A stretch of 64,000 nt of DNA from Jatrophihabitans cynanchi. Lineage in GTDB: Bacteria; Actinomycetota; Actinomycetes; Mycobacteriales; Jatrophihabitantaceae. The translations under genes were made by a program, and so were the position numbers. The notes beneath the pieces were generated by a model. It searched no databases, was not told the DNA's origin, and was given only the letters and a program-made list of their open reading frames with translations. Numbering within the stretch: the stretch's first letter is position 1; each line of letters starts with the position of its first letter. The stretch covers positions 372,001 to 436,000 of the forward strand of contig NZ_CP097463.1 of NCBI RefSeq assembly GCF_027247405.1. Reading direction: 5' to 3'. Positions 1 through 11,467 of the stretch are shown piece after piece.

Positions 1-39
1 CAGCCGCCGGGCACGAGCTACGTCACCCACAACATCCTC

Positions 40-339
40 CTAGTCGAGATCATCGTCGTCGAGCACGCGTTGCCGGCTCGAGAGCAGTTCCACCTCGGGA
101 CGGCCGGCGAGCAGCCGCTCGCAGGCCTGCAGGGTGTCCAGGACGCGCCCGTGTTCACCGCTGACCGTGCTCACCGAGATCTCGGCCCGCCGGTACAGCT
201 CCTGCGCTCCGGTCTCGGCGGCCGCCACCTCGAAGCGGCGGCGCAGTTCGGCCACGATCGGCCGAACCACGCCGCGCTTGTCCTTCAGCGACCGGATGTC
301 CCCCAGCAACAGATCCGCCACCAACACCCCGATTACCAA
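40..339 (-). CDS. DUF503 family protein, YlxP-like
   Basis: Small protein of about 99 residues in the DUF503/YlxP family. The family usually sits next to infB and rbfA and its function is not settled. The core reads VIGVLVADLLLGDIRSLKDKR, followed by the typical helix rich in Arg and Glu. I chose a TTG start at 339: a GGGAG sequence lies 6 bases before it, and the length then matches the usual 90-100 residues. The upstream ATG at 387 would add a low-complexity tail that runs into a palindromic repeat. It lies about 106 bases downstream of infB on the same strand and is probably cotranscribed with it. The C-terminus ends in an acidic DDDDLD run. Confidence 0.82.
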   Translation of the reverse strand: MVIGVLVADLLLGDIRSLKDKRGVVRPIVAELRRRFEVAAAETGAQELYRRAEISVSTVSGEHGRVLDTLQACERLLAGRPEVELLSSRQRVLDDDDLD

Positions 340-373
340 CCCAGGCTCCCTAGAAGGCGACCCACCACGCGAT

Positions 374-406
374 GAGCTCCCCCGCAAGCGGGGAGGTACC
401 CCCAGC
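374..406. repeat. Short GC palindrome between infB and the ylxP-like gene
   Basis: The hairpin CCCCG-CAAG-CGGGG is flanked by CT and AG and followed by GTACCCCCAGC. On the minus strand it begins CTGGGGGTACCTCCCC. It sits in the 106-base infB/ylxP-like gap. The half reading GCTCCCCCG on plus also begins the inserts at 7372 and 8372, so it may belong to the same family of small palindromic elements. It could equally be a local attenuator; there is no T run. Confidence 0.5.
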
Positions 407-445
407 GCGAACAGCCCGCGCGCGGCGCGACGAAGGAGCTTGCCG

Positions 446-3241
<2,796 letters not shown>

Positions 3242-3335
3242 GTGACTCCTTTGGGAGGGCCAGGCGCTACCGCTCGGCCCCGTTAGATGGTGGACGTACT
3301 CATTGCTGGCGCTTCATCGAGTGCCCATAGCTGCT

Positions 3336-3731
3336 TCACTCCTGCGGGATTCCGCTGGTGGACGTGCCGGGTGGCGCTGCGAGGTACTCACGGACCGGGG
3401 TCGGATCCACCGGACCGGGCACGCGCAGTGCCCGGGCGAAGGCCCGACGCCGCTCGGCGAGTTCGACGCACTCCAGGTCACGATGCAACCACGCACCGCG
3501 GCCGGGAGCGCGACGACGCGGGTCCGGGACGACAGGCAAGGCGACGGGCCCTCGGTCTCCCTCGGGCCTGGCGTGCGCCTGGCCGATCGCCCCCGACGTC
3601 ACGACGACGCGGAGCAACTCGGCGGCCGAGGCTCGCTTCCGGCATCCGATGCAGGTCCGGACCGGGCGCGGTGTCGAGGACACCTGCCCGCGCTGCGCAG
3701 CATCAGACACCGTCGATGATCCGACGGCCAT
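3336..3731 (-). CDS. ylxR: YlxR family RNA-binding protein (DUF448)
   Basis: DUF448/YlxR protein encoded between nusA and infB, as in most Gram-positive bacteria. The family signature RTCIGCRKR is present and is followed by LLRVVV and the GRGAWLH motif. I chose the ATG at 3731, nine bases after the nusA stop codon, with a GAGGGAG ribosome site inside the nusA end; this gives 131 residues. A GTG about 19 codons further in, at [11 protein letters not shown], would give a length closer to the usual 90-110, so the start is uncertain. Roles in RNA binding or regulation have been proposed for the family. Confidence 0.88.
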   Translation of the reverse strand: MAVGSSTVSDAAQRGQVSSTPRPVRTCIGCRKRASAAELLRVVVTSGAIGQAHARPEGDRGPVALPVVPDPRRRAPGRGAWLHRDLECVELAERRRAFARALRVPGPVDPTPVREYLAAPPGTSTSGIPQE

Positions 3732-3739
3732 CGAAAAGT

Positions 3740-4780
3740 CTACTCCCTCGGCCCGGTGGGAGTGGGCCCCGCCGCCGGGGTGGTGTCGGTATCGGCCGCT
3801 TCGCCCTCGGCGTCGCTGTGGATGTCGATGCGCCAGCCGGTGAGCCGGGCGGCCAGCCGGGCGTTCTGTCCCTCGCGGCCGATCGCGAGGGACAGCTGGA
3901 AGTCCGGGACCACGATGCGCACCGACTGGGTGACCGGGTCGACCACCTCGGCCGACAGCGCGTGCGCCGGCGACAGCGCGTTGCCCACATAGGTGGCCGG
4001 GTCGGCGTGCCAGTCGATGATGTCGATCTTCTCGCCGTGCAGTTCGGCCACCACGTTGCGCACCCGCTGCCCCATCGGTCCGATGCACGCCCCCTTGGCG
4101 TTCAGTCCGGCCACCGACGTCCGGACCGCGATCTTGGTCCGGTGCCCGGCTTCGCGGGCCACGTCGATGATCTCCACGCTGCCGTCGGCGATCTCCGGGA
4201 CCTCCAGCGCGAACAGCTTCTTCACCAGGTTCGGGTGGGTGCGGCTGACGGTCACCTGGGGGCCGCGCATGCCGCGCGCCACGCCGACGACGTAACAGCG
4301 CAGCCGGCTGCCGTGCGTGTACTCCTCGCCCGGCACCTGCTCGGACTGCGGCAGCACCGCCTCCACCTTGCCGATGTCGACCAGCACCAGCCCGCGCTGC
4401 GAGGCTTGCGCGTCGGCCTGGATCACGCCGGTGACGATGTCGCCCTCGCGGCCGGAGTACTCACCGAACGTCTGGTCGTGCTCGGCGTCGCGGAGCCGCT
4501 GCAAGATCACCTGGCGCGCGGTCATCGCCGCGACCCGGCCGAAATCGGTCGGCGTGTCGTCGTACTCCTCGACCAGCTCGCCGTCCGGACCGAACTCCTG
4601 CGCCCACACGACGATCTCGCCGCTCTTGCGATCGACCGCGACCCGCGCGTGCGGCATCGAGTGCGGCGTGTGCTTGTACGCGGTCAGCAGGGCGGTCTCC
4701 AGCGCGTGGACGAGCGTCTCGAACGGGATCTCCTTCTCCCGCTCGATGCTGCGCAGTGCAGTGATGTCGACGTTGATCAC
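3740..4780 (-). CDS. nusA: Transcription termination/antitermination factor NusA
   Basis: RNA polymerase-binding elongation factor of 346 residues, the short actinobacterial form without C-terminal acidic repeats. The N-terminal polymerase-binding domain begins [19 protein letters not shown]. An S1 domain follows, around [10 protein letters not shown]. Two KH domains come next, with the [14 protein letters not shown] and [14 protein letters not shown] loops. The last 20 residues are disordered and Pro/Thr-rich. It is separated from rimP by three bases and followed closely by ylxR, so rimP-nusA-ylxR-infB looks like one operon. Confidence 0.98.
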   Translation of the reverse strand: MINVDITALRSIEREKEIPFETLVHALETALLTAYKHTPHSMPHARVAVDRKSGEIVVWAQEFGPDGELVEEYDDTPTDFGRVAAMTARQVILQRLRDAEHDQTFGEYSGREGDIVTGVIQADAQASQRGLVLVDIGKVEAVLPQSEQVPGEEYTHGSRLRCYVVGVARGMRGPQVTVSRTHPNLVKKLFALEVPEIADGSVEIIDVAREAGHRTKIAVRTSVAGLNAKGACIGPMGQRVRNVVAELHGEKIDIIDWHADPATYVGNALSPAHALSAEVVDPVTQSVRIVVPDFQLSLAIGREGQNARLAARLTGWRIDIHSDAEGEAADTDTTPAAGPTPTGPRE

Positions 4781-4783
4781 GGG

Positions 4784-5281
4784 TCAGTCTTCCTTCGCAT
4801 CGGCGCGGCTGAACTCGACCTGAACCCTGCCGCGACCCAACGACGCCCAGCCGACCTCGCGCCGGTCGCCGCTGACGTCGAGCGTGACGCCCGCATCGTC
4901 GGCGGCCACGACGCGGCCGGTCAGCGTCGCATCGCCGACGCTCACCTCGACGAGGCGGCCGACTGCGCGGCGCCAGTGCCGCGGCTCGGTCAGCGGCCGG
5001 TCGACGCCGGGCGAGCTGACCTCCAGCACGTACGGGCCTGCGAACCCGCTGTCGTCCTCGGCATCCAAGGCCTCGGAGACGGCACGGCTGACCTCCGCGA
5101 CGGCGTCCAGGTCGATCCCGCCGTCCGCGTCGACACTGACCCGGACCAGGCTGCGGCGCCCCGCGGACGTGACGGTGACGTCCTCGAGGTCGTAACCGAT
5201 TCCCTCGACGACCGGCCGAAGGGTGTGCAGCAGGTGCTCGCGCGCGTTCGCTGCGGCTCTGCCTGCGGGGGCGGGCGCCAT
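4784..5281 (-). CDS. rimP: Ribosome maturation factor RimP
   Basis: Factor for 30S subunit maturation, 165 residues. The family core is visible: [17 protein letters not shown] at the start, the [14 protein letters not shown] motif in the middle, and the small C-terminal SH3-like domain. It is the first gene of the nusA operon. The 61 bases to the divergent ferritin-like gene at 5343 must hold both promoters. The start at 5281 gives a short Ala-rich N-terminus before the conserved part. Confidence 0.96.
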   Translation of the reverse strand: MAPAPAGRAAANAREHLLHTLRPVVEGIGYDLEDVTVTSAGRRSLVRVSVDADGGIDLDAVAEVSRAVSEALDAEDDSGFAGPYVLEVSSPGVDRPLTEPRHWRRAVGRLVEVSVGDATLTGRVVAADDAGVTLDVSGDRREVGWASLGRGRVQVEFSRADAKED

Positions 5282-5342
5282 GCTTCGCTCCTGTCCTTCA
5301 GTTGTCGAACGACGAGCCTACTGGCTCTGCCAGACTCGGCAC

Positions 5343-5852
5343 ATGCACTCTCAGCCGGACGATCCCGGCGGCCCGTCCCGGCGCGCGTTCCTGATCGCCG
5401 GCGGCACCGCGGTCGTCGCCGGAGCCGGCGCCGGGGTCGGCGTCGAGTTGTCCCGGCACGAGCCGCGTCCCCGCGCGTCCGCGCCACCTCCCCCGCCACC
5501 GGCCGAGCTCGTCAACGCCCTGGCGGCCGAGCGTGAGCTGATCGCGACGTTGGACGCCTCGATCCCCACGGCGCCGCAGGTGCGCGAGCGACTGACGCAC
5601 ATCCGGGCCGACCACGCGGCGCACGAACGGGCGCTGGCCGCAGCCGTCCGGCAGGTGTCGGGGCCGAGCACGGCGCCGACTGCGTCGGGAACGCCCGCGG
5701 CGGCGCCGATCGGGGCGGCCGAACTGGCGGGCGCCGAACGCGGGGCCGCGCAGGCGGCGGCCGCACGCGCCGCCCGGCTGACCGGCCGCAACGCGGTGCT
5801 GCTCGCCTCGATCGCCGCCTGCGAGGCGACCCATGCGGAGCTGCTGAGATGA
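5343..5852 (+). CDS. Tat-exported ferritin-like protein
   Basis: A 169-residue protein that begins with a twin-arginine signal: SRRAFLIAGG followed by a hydrophobic Ala/Gly stretch ending near residue 35. A Pro-rich linker then leads into a long, mainly helical domain with HIRADHAAHERAL near the middle and CEATHAELLR at the end, like half of a ferritin-like bundle. The ATG at 5343 was chosen because the signal peptide starts right after it. It overlaps the next gene by four bases (ATGA). A pair of such genes facing rimP is the arrangement found in mycobacteria. The metal and substrate are unknown. Confidence 0.8.
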   Translation: MHSQPDDPGGPSRRAFLIAGGTAVVAGAGAGVGVELSRHEPRPRASAPPPPPPAELVNALAAERELIATLDASIPTAPQVRERLTHIRADHAAHERALAAAVRQVSGPSTAPTASGTPAAAPIGAAELAGAERGAAQAAAARAARLTGRNAVLLASIAACEATHAELLR

Positions 5853-6280
5853 GCGATCTGGTCGCCGCGTGGCAGGCGGCGCTGGCCGCCGAGTACCGGG
5901 CGGCGTTCGGCTACGGCGTGCTCGGCGCGCATCTGCACGGCAGCCCACAGCTGGGGCTGGCGATCAGTTGCTCCGACGCGCACGAGGCGTTGCGCGACTC
6001 GACCGCCCAGGCGATCGCCTCGGCCGGGCTCACGCCGGTGCCGGCCACCGCCGACTACCCGGACGTCTACCCGGTGGACGACGCGGCCGCGGCGCGCGCG
6101 CTGGCCCCGCGGCTGGAGGACGACTGCGCCGCCGCGTGGCGCTACCTGTACGCGGTGGCTGCCGCGACCAGCGGCCCGCAGGCGAGCGGGCTGCGCCGCA
6201 GCGCCCAGGTGGCACTGACCGCGAGCGCGGTGCGGGCGACCCGCTGGCGCGGCACGACCGATCCGTTCCCGGGCCTTTGA
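5849..6280 (+). CDS. DUF4439 ferritin-like protein
   Basis: A 143-residue protein of the DUF4439 ferritin-like superfamily. It starts MSDLVAAWQAALAAEYRAAFGYGVLGAHL, with helix Glu and His residues (AAEYRAAFGYGVLGAHL, SDAHEALRDS, LEDDCAAAWRYL) in the spacing of a four-helix bundle. It has no signal peptide, unlike its upstream partner, whose stop codon overlaps its ATG. The pair is thus translationally coupled and may form a complex across compartments or be exported together. Function is unproven; family members are usually discussed as metal- or redox-linked. Confidence 0.85.
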   Translation: MSDLVAAWQAALAAEYRAAFGYGVLGAHLHGSPQLGLAISCSDAHEALRDSTAQAIASAGLTPVPATADYPDVYPVDDAAAARALAPRLEDDCAAAWRYLYAVAAATSGPQASGLRRSAQVALTASAVRATRWRGTTDPFPGL

Positions 6281-6281
6281 C

Positions 6282-6332
6282 CCGATGTGGCAACCTGCTG
6301 CGTCGTGGCGCCGCGGCGGGTTGCCCCATCGG
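6282..6332. terminator. Bidirectional terminator hairpin
   Basis: CCGATGTGGCAACC at 6282-6295 pairs with GGTTGCCCCATCGG at 6319-6332. That is a 14-bp stem with one mismatch and a loop of about 23 bases, placed exactly between the convergent DUF4439 and acetyltransferase genes. There is no strong T run, as is common in GC-rich actinobacteria. Confidence 0.7.
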
Positions 6333-6333
6333 C

Positions 6334-7575
6334 TCAGATGTGAGTGCCGTGGAACGGTGCACGGTCGGTGAGCAGGGCCAGCTCCAGCCGGCGCAGCGCA
6401 TCCGGCGAACCACCGGCCCGGCCGGCCCGGGCCAGGGTCGCCAGCCGGGTACCGCCGAGGCAGATCGCGCCGAGCGCACCGACGCCGAGCTCGATGTCGG
6501 CGACCCGCTCGGTTCGGGTGCAGGTGGCGCCCTCCGGGCCGCCGCGCAACAGGTACCGCCCGTCGCCGAGCAGCGGGTCGGTCACCTGCAGCACGACCTC
6601 GACCTCCAGCGGGTAGCTGCGGCCGCCGAGCAGCGCGGCCACGTCCAGCGGCCGGACCCACATGCCGTCGCCGATGTGCAGCGTCTCGACCCGGCGCGGG
6701 TCGGTGAGCAGGTGCGGCAGCGGATCGTCCAGCGGGACTGCGTAGCTGGTGATCGTGCCGACGAGGTCCATGCCGAGGAGCGTCTGCCACAGCGCGGCGT
6801 GCGCCTCCGCCGTGACCGGCACGTAGTCGACCAGCTGGCACTCGTGCCGCGGGTCGCCGTCGCCCCAGTCGGGCTTGATCCGGTACGAGACGTAACCGTC
6901 CGGGTGAACGAGATGGAACAGCCCGGACGCGCCGCGGCGCTGGTACTCGCGATCGAGCAGCAGGAACTGCCAGCGCCGCTCGTCCCGGCCCAGCGCGCCC
7001 GGGGTCGTCGCGCGCCACCGCTCGTACAGCTCCGGCAGCACGTCGCGAGCCCGATCGGTGCTGAGCCGCCGCACCGCACCGGCGTCCACAGGGACCGCCA
7101 AGTGGCCGCGCAACCGGTCGATCGACGCGCGGCGCACCGAGGAGGCGACGCCGAAGCCGAACCGCCCGTAGATGCCTGCCTCACTCGCACCGAGGACGGT
7201 GGCGGCGTAGCCCTGCTCGGCGTGCGCACGCAGCTGGTGCTCGATCAGGGCGCGCAGGATCCCGCGCCGGCGGTGCGTGATCTCGACCGAGACCCAGGTG
7301 ATGCCCATGGCCGGGAGGTCGCCGCCGGGCACGGCCAGCTGCAGCGGCACCTCGGCACTGACCGCGACGATGCTCCCCCGCCGGCCAGGCACCCGTTGGT
7401 GAGCGCACCCCGACTCGCCGTCGACGGCGACCATGATCCGGGCCGGGTCGATGTCGAGTGCGGCGTCAGCCAGCTCCTGCGCGGAGTAGTGGAAGCCGAA
7501 GCTGGCCCCGTCGAGTTCGGCGACCGCGGGGAACTCCTCGACCCGCGCGCGCCTGATCCGGATGTCCACGGCCAC
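6334..7575 (-). CDS. Eis-like GNAT N-acetyltransferase
   Basis: About 413 residues with the layout of the Eis family: an N-terminal GNAT domain, a second GNAT-like domain and a C-terminal SCP2-like fold. The acetyl-CoA region reads GITWVSVEITHRRRGILRALIEHQL. The middle contains the typical GASEAGIYGRFGFGVAS motif. Known relatives acetylate aminoglycosides or lysines of peptides and proteins; the substrate here is unknown. I chose a GTG at 7575; a TTG at 7596 is also possible. Between MVAVDGE and SIVAV there is a stretch of about 13 residues, SGCAHQRVPGRRG, that does not look like the family. It coincides with a short repeat shared with the neighbouring ABC gene. Confidence 0.85.
   Translation of the reverse strand: MAVDIRIRRARVEEFPAVAELDGASFGFHYSAQELADAALDIDPARIMVAVDGESGCAHQRVPGRRGSIVAVSAEVPLQLAVPGGDLPAMGITWVSVEITHRRRGILRALIEHQLRAHAEQGYAATVLGASEAGIYGRFGFGVASSVRRASIDRLRGHLAVPVDAGAVRRLSTDRARDVLPELYERWRATTPGALGRDERRWQFLLLDREYQRRGASGLFHLVHPDGYVSYRIKPDWGDGDPRHECQLVDYVPVTAEAHAALWQTLLGMDLVGTITSYAVPLDDPLPHLLTDPRRVETLHIGDGMWVRPLDVAALLGGRSYPLEVEVVLQVTDPLLGDGRYLLRGGPEGATCTRTERVADIELGVGALGAICLGGTRLATLARAGRAGGSPDALRRLELALLTDRAPFHGTHI
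7372..7413 (-). repeat. Short element inserted in frame in the Eis-like gene
   Basis: A 42-base, 14-codon segment encoding SGCAHQRVPGRRG plus one residue. Aligned codon by codon with the segment at 8372-8413, about 69 percent of bases agree over 45 positions, and about 78 percent over the first 27. It interrupts the expected strand between the substrate-side Asp-Gly and the IVAV segment. One arm, GCTCCCCCG, is kept; the opposite arm is lost. Confidence 0.55.
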
Positions 7576-7609
7576 CGAGTCTGCCCGAGCGGGCAAGCCG
7601 ATTCACCGC

Positions 7610-9649
7610 TCAGCCCACCGGCACCGGTACCTCGCCATCGAGGTCGCCGGGCGCCTGCGCGAACTGCACCTGGTACAGGTCGTAGTAGGCGCCGCGCGCG
7701 GCCAGCAGTTCCTCGTGGGTGCCTTGCTCGAGGATGCGGCCGCCGTCCATCACCAGGATCAGATCGGCATCGCGGATGGTCGAGAGCCGGTGCGCGATCA
7801 CGAAGCTGGTGCGGTTGGAGCGCAGCGCGGCCATCGCGTGCTGCACCAGCAGCTCGGTGCGGGTATCGACCGAGCTGGTCGCCTCGTCGAGAATCAGCAG
7901 CGACGGCTCCGCGATGAACGCGCGCGCGATGGTCATCAGCTGCTTCTGCCCGGTGGACAGGTTGCTGCTCTCCTCGTCGATCACCGTGTCGTAGCCGTCC
8001 GGCAGGGACTGGACGAACCGGTCGACGAAGGCGGCGCGCGCCGCGGCCAGGATCTGTTCCTCGCTCGCCCCCGGGCGGCCGTACGCGATGTTGTCGCGAA
8101 TCGTTCCCCCGAACAGCCAGGTGTCCTGCAGCACCATGCCGATCTCGCCGCGCAGGTCGTCGCGGCGCATCGTGGTGATGTCGACTCCGTCCAGGGTGAT
8201 CCGGCCGGCGTCCAGTTCGTAGAAGCGCATGATCAGGTTGACCAGCGTCGTCTTGCCCGCACCGGTGGGCCCGACGATCGCGATGGTGTGTCCGGGCTCG
8301 GCGACCAGCGAGAGGTCCTCGATCAGCGGCGCGTCGGGCGAGTAGCTGAACGCGACGTGCTCGAACTCGACCCTCCCCCGTCGGCCAAGCCCTTGTTGAC
8401 GGGGGGAAGCCCACTCCGGCTCGTCGACCGGACGGGCGGGGTGGACGGGGTCGGGCGTCTGCTCCGGCGCGTCGAGCAGGTCGAACACCCGCTCCGCGGA
8501 CGCGACCCCGGACTGCAGCAGGTTGGCCATCGAGGCGACCTGGGTGAGCGGCTGGGTGAACTGCCGGCTGTACTGGATGAACGCCTGCACGTCACCGAGG
8601 CTCATGGACCCGGACGCCACCCGCAGCCCGCCGACGACCGCGATCGCCACGTAGTTCAGGTTCCCGATGAACATCATCGTCGGCATGATGATGCCGCTGA
8701 TGAACTGGGCGCCGAAGCTGGCCTGGAACAGCTCCTCGTTCTTGCGGTCGAACTCTGCCTGCACCTCCCGGTGCCGGCCGAAGACCTTCACCAGCTCGTG
8801 CCCGGAGAACGCCTCCTCGATCTGCCCGTTGAGCTGCCCGGTGTTCTTCCACTGCGCGATGAACTTGCCCTGCGAGCGCTTGGCGATCGCCTTGGTGACG
8901 ACCATCGACACCGGGATCGTGACCAGCGCGATGACCGCGAGCACCGGGGAGATCACGAACATCATGGTGACCACGCCGACCACGGTGAGCAGCGAGGTCA
9001 GCAGCTGGCTCATCGTCTGCTGCAGGCTCATCTGGATGTTGTCGATGTCGTTCGTGACGCGGCTCAGCAGCTCGCCGCGCGGCTGCCGGTCGAAGTAGGG
9101 CAGCGGCAGCCGGTTGATCTTGTCCTCGACGTCCGAGCGCAGCCGGCGCACCGCGGTCTGCACCACGTCGTTCAGCAGCCAGCCCTGCAGCCAGGACAGC
9201 AGGCTGGCGCCGACGTACACGGCGACCGCGAGCAGCAGCACGTGCGCGAGGTCGGTGAAGTCGATCCCGACGCCGGGCGTGGGGTGCGCCGTGGCCAGCA
9301 GCTGGGCACGGTTGTCGTCACCGCTCGCGCGAGCCTCGGCGATCGCCTGCTGCAGCGAGATGCCGCTGGGCAGCCGGCTGCCGAGGAACCCGGTGAAGAT
9401 GACGTCGGTGGCGCGACCGAGGATCTTCGGGCCGATCACCGCCAGCGACACGCTGCCGACCGCGAGCAGCAGCACCAGCAGCACCTTGGCGCGTTGCGGC
9501 CTGAGCCGGCCCACCAGCCGCTTGGCGGACGGGCCGAAGTTCATCGACTTCTCCGCGGGCATCCCGGCCGACATCCACGGCGGGCCGCCGCGGCGTGCCT
9601 CGGCGCCCTGGATGCGCTTCGGGACGACCTTCCCGTTCGGCGCGCTCAC
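7610..9649 (-). CDS. ABC exporter subunit, ATPase plus membrane domain (MdlB-like)
   Basis: A 679-residue half-transporter. Six membrane helices (about 60-370) precede the ATPase. The ATPase has Walker A GPTGAGKTTLVN, signature LSTGQKQL (Thr instead of the usual Gly), Walker B LLILDEATSSVD and the switch His in AHRLST. It starts at a GTG overlapping the stop codon of the upstream ABC gene (GTGA), so the two make a heterodimer of the MdlAB/LmrCD type. Such pairs export lipids or drugs. An unusual insert of about 14 residues (EWASPRQQGLGRRG) sits in the linker just before the ATPase strand RVEFEHVAFSY. It is encoded by a palindromic repeat and is probably tolerated because it is in the linker. 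Confidence 0.93.
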   Translation of the reverse strand: MSAPNGKVVPKRIQGAEARRGGPPWMSAGMPAEKSMNFGPSAKRLVGRLRPQRAKVLLVLLLAVGSVSLAVIGPKILGRATDVIFTGFLGSRLPSGISLQQAIAEARASGDDNRAQLLATAHPTPGVGIDFTDLAHVLLLAVAVYVGASLLSWLQGWLLNDVVQTAVRRLRSDVEDKINRLPLPYFDRQPRGELLSRVTNDIDNIQMSLQQTMSQLLTSLLTVVGVVTMMFVISPVLAVIALVTIPVSMVVTKAIAKRSQGKFIAQWKNTGQLNGQIEEAFSGHELVKVFGRHREVQAEFDRKNEELFQASFGAQFISGIIMPTMMFIGNLNYVAIAVVGGLRVASGSMSLGDVQAFIQYSRQFTQPLTQVASMANLLQSGVASAERVFDLLDAPEQTPDPVHPARPVDEPEWASPRQQGLGRRGRVEFEHVAFSYSPDAPLIEDLSLVAEPGHTIAIVGPTGAGKTTLVNLIMRFYELDAGRITLDGVDITTMRRDDLRGEIGMVLQDTWLFGGTIRDNIAYGRPGASEEQILAAARAAFVDRFVQSLPDGYDTVIDEESSNLSTGQKQLMTIARAFIAEPSLLILDEATSSVDTRTELLVQHAMAALRSNRTSFVIAHRLSTIRDADLILVMDGGRILEQGTHEELLAARGAYYDLYQVQFAQAPGDLDGEVPVPVG
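8372..8413 (-). repeat. Short palindromic element inserted in frame in the ABC exporter gene
   Basis: A 14-codon insert whose arms CCCCCGTC (8375-8382) and GACGGGGG (8398-8405) are perfect inverted repeats around a 15-base centre. It lies in the linker before the ATPase domain. A related copy lies exactly 1,000 bases away at 7372 in the neighbouring gene, in the same orientation and reading frame. Confidence 0.65.
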
Positions 9650-11403
9650 GCCCGGGCCCCGGTCGTCTGTTCGGCCGAGAGCTGCGACCCGACGATCTCG
9701 GCGTAGGTCGGGCAGCCGGCGACGAGCTCGTCGTGGCGCCCGATACCCGCGACCGCGCCGTTGTCGAGCACGATGATCTGGTCGGCGTCAATGATGGTCG
9801 ACACCCGTTGCGCCACCACGATCACGGCGGCATCGCGCGTCACCGGCCGCAGTGCGGCACGCAACCGGGCGTCCGTGCCGAGGTCGAGCGCCGAGAACGA
9901 CTCGTCGAACAGGTAGATCTGCGGCTTGCGCACCAGCGCACGGGCGATCGCCAGGCGCTGCCGCTGGCCGCCGGACACGTTGGTGCCGCCCTGCGCGATC
10001 GGCGCCTGCAGACCTTCCGGCGTGGCCGCGACGAAGTCCTTTGCCTGCGCGACCGTCAGTGCCTCCCACAGCTCGTCGTCGCTGGCCGCCGGGTTGCCGT
10101 AGCGCAGGTTGCTCGCCACCGTCCCGGTGAACAGGTAGGCCCGCTGCGGCACCAGCCCGAGCGTGCTCCACAACAGCTCCGGGTCGAGGTCGCGCACGTC
10201 GACGCCGTCGACCAGCACCTGCCCCTCGGTCGCGTCGAAGAGCCGGGCGATCAGCGAGACGAGGGTGGTCTTGCCCGAGCCGGTACTGCCGATCACCGCG
10301 GTGGTGCGGCCGGCCTCGGCGCGGAAGTTGATGTGCTGCAACACCGGCGCCGCCGCCCCCGGGTACGCGAAGCCGACGTCGCGGAACTCCACCTGGCCGC
10401 GCCCGCGCAGCGTGCCGACGGGCACGGCCGGCGGCGCGATCGACGGCTCGGTGTCGAGCACCTCCTGGATGCGCTCGGCGCACACCGCCGCGCGCGGCAC
10501 CATCATCAGCATGAAGGTGGCCATCATCACCGACATGAGGATCTGCATCAGATAGCTCATGAACGCGGTGAGCGAACCCACCTGCATCTCGCCGGAGTCG
10601 ACGCGCGAGGCACCGAACCAGAGCAGGGCGACGATCGAGATGTTCAGCACGAGCATCACGGACGGGAAGATGCGCACCATCAGCCTGCCCGCGCGCAACG
10701 CCGTGGCGGTGAGCTCGTCATTCGCCTCGCCGAACCGCTCGGCCTCGACCGGCTCGCGCACGAAGGCGCGTACGACGCGGACCCCGGTGATCTGCTCGCG
10801 CAGCACCCGGTTCACGACGTCGATGCGTTCTTGCATCGCGCGGAACTGCGGCACCATCTTGCGGATGATCAGCCCGACCGAGATGGCCAGCGCGGGCACG
10901 CTGACGGCGACCAGCCAGGACAGGCCGACGTCCTGCCGCACCGCCATGATGATGCCGCCGACGCACATGATCGGCGCCGCGATCATCATCGTGCAGGTCA
11001 TCACCACCAGCATCTGCACCTGCTGGACGTCGTTCGTGTTGCGGGTGATCAGCGACGGCGCGCCGAAGTGCGACACCTCGCGGGCGGCGAACCGGCCGAC
11101 CGTTCCGAACAGTGCGGCACGCACGTCACGGCCGAAGCTCATCGCGGTGCGGGCCCCGAAGTAGACCGACACGATGGAACAGGCGATCTGGGCAAGGCTG
11201 ACGGCGAGCATCCAGGCACCGATGCGCATGATGTAGCCGGTGTCGCCGGTGGCCACGCCGTTGTCGATGATGTCCGCGTTCAGGCTCGGCAGGTACAGCG
11301 CCGCGATCGTCCCGAGCAGTTGCAGCACCACGATCGCCAGCAGCCAGCGGCCGTACGGGCGCAAGAAGGTGCGCAGCAGTCGGGTCAGCACAACGACCAG
11401 CAT
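9646..11403 (-). CDS. ABC exporter subunit, ATPase plus membrane domain (MdlA-like)
   Basis: A 585-residue half-transporter, the partner of the downstream gene. Six membrane helices lie at about 15-310. The ATPase has Walker A GSTGSGKTTLVS, a canonical signature VSGGQRQRLAIARAL, Walker B IYLFDESFSALD and the switch segment VVAQRVSTI, in which Gln replaces the usual His. With a canonical signature here, a degenerate LSTGQ in the partner and no switch His in this subunit, the two ATP sites should be unequal, as in known heterodimeric exporters. The substrate cannot be told from sequence. The end overlaps the next gene by four bases. Confidence 0.93.
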   Translation of the reverse strand: MLVVVLTRLLRTFLRPYGRWLLAIVVLQLLGTIAALYLPSLNADIIDNGVATGDTGYIMRIGAWMLAVSLAQIACSIVSVYFGARTAMSFGRDVRAALFGTVGRFAAREVSHFGAPSLITRNTNDVQQVQMLVVMTCTMMIAAPIMCVGGIIMAVRQDVGLSWLVAVSVPALAISVGLIIRKMVPQFRAMQERIDVVNRVLREQITGVRVVRAFVREPVEAERFGEANDELTATALRAGRLMVRIFPSVMLVLNISIVALLWFGASRVDSGEMQVGSLTAFMSYLMQILMSVMMATFMLMMVPRAAVCAERIQEVLDTEPSIAPPAVPVGTLRGRGQVEFRDVGFAYPGAAAPVLQHINFRAEAGRTTAVIGSTGSGKTTLVSLIARLFDATEGQVLVDGVDVRDLDPELLWSTLGLVPQRAYLFTGTVASNLRYGNPAASDDELWEALTVAQAKDFVAATPEGLQAPIAQGGTNVSGGQRQRLAIARALVRKPQIYLFDESFSALDLGTDARLRAALRPVTRDAAVIVVAQRVSTIIDADQIIVLDNGAVAGIGRHDELVAGCPTYAEIVGSQLSAEQTTGARA

Positions 11404-11467
11404 CCCCCGCGCCGCTGACAGCGCGCGTACACAGCACTGGCATTTCGCGCAGGGCGAACCGGTCGGC

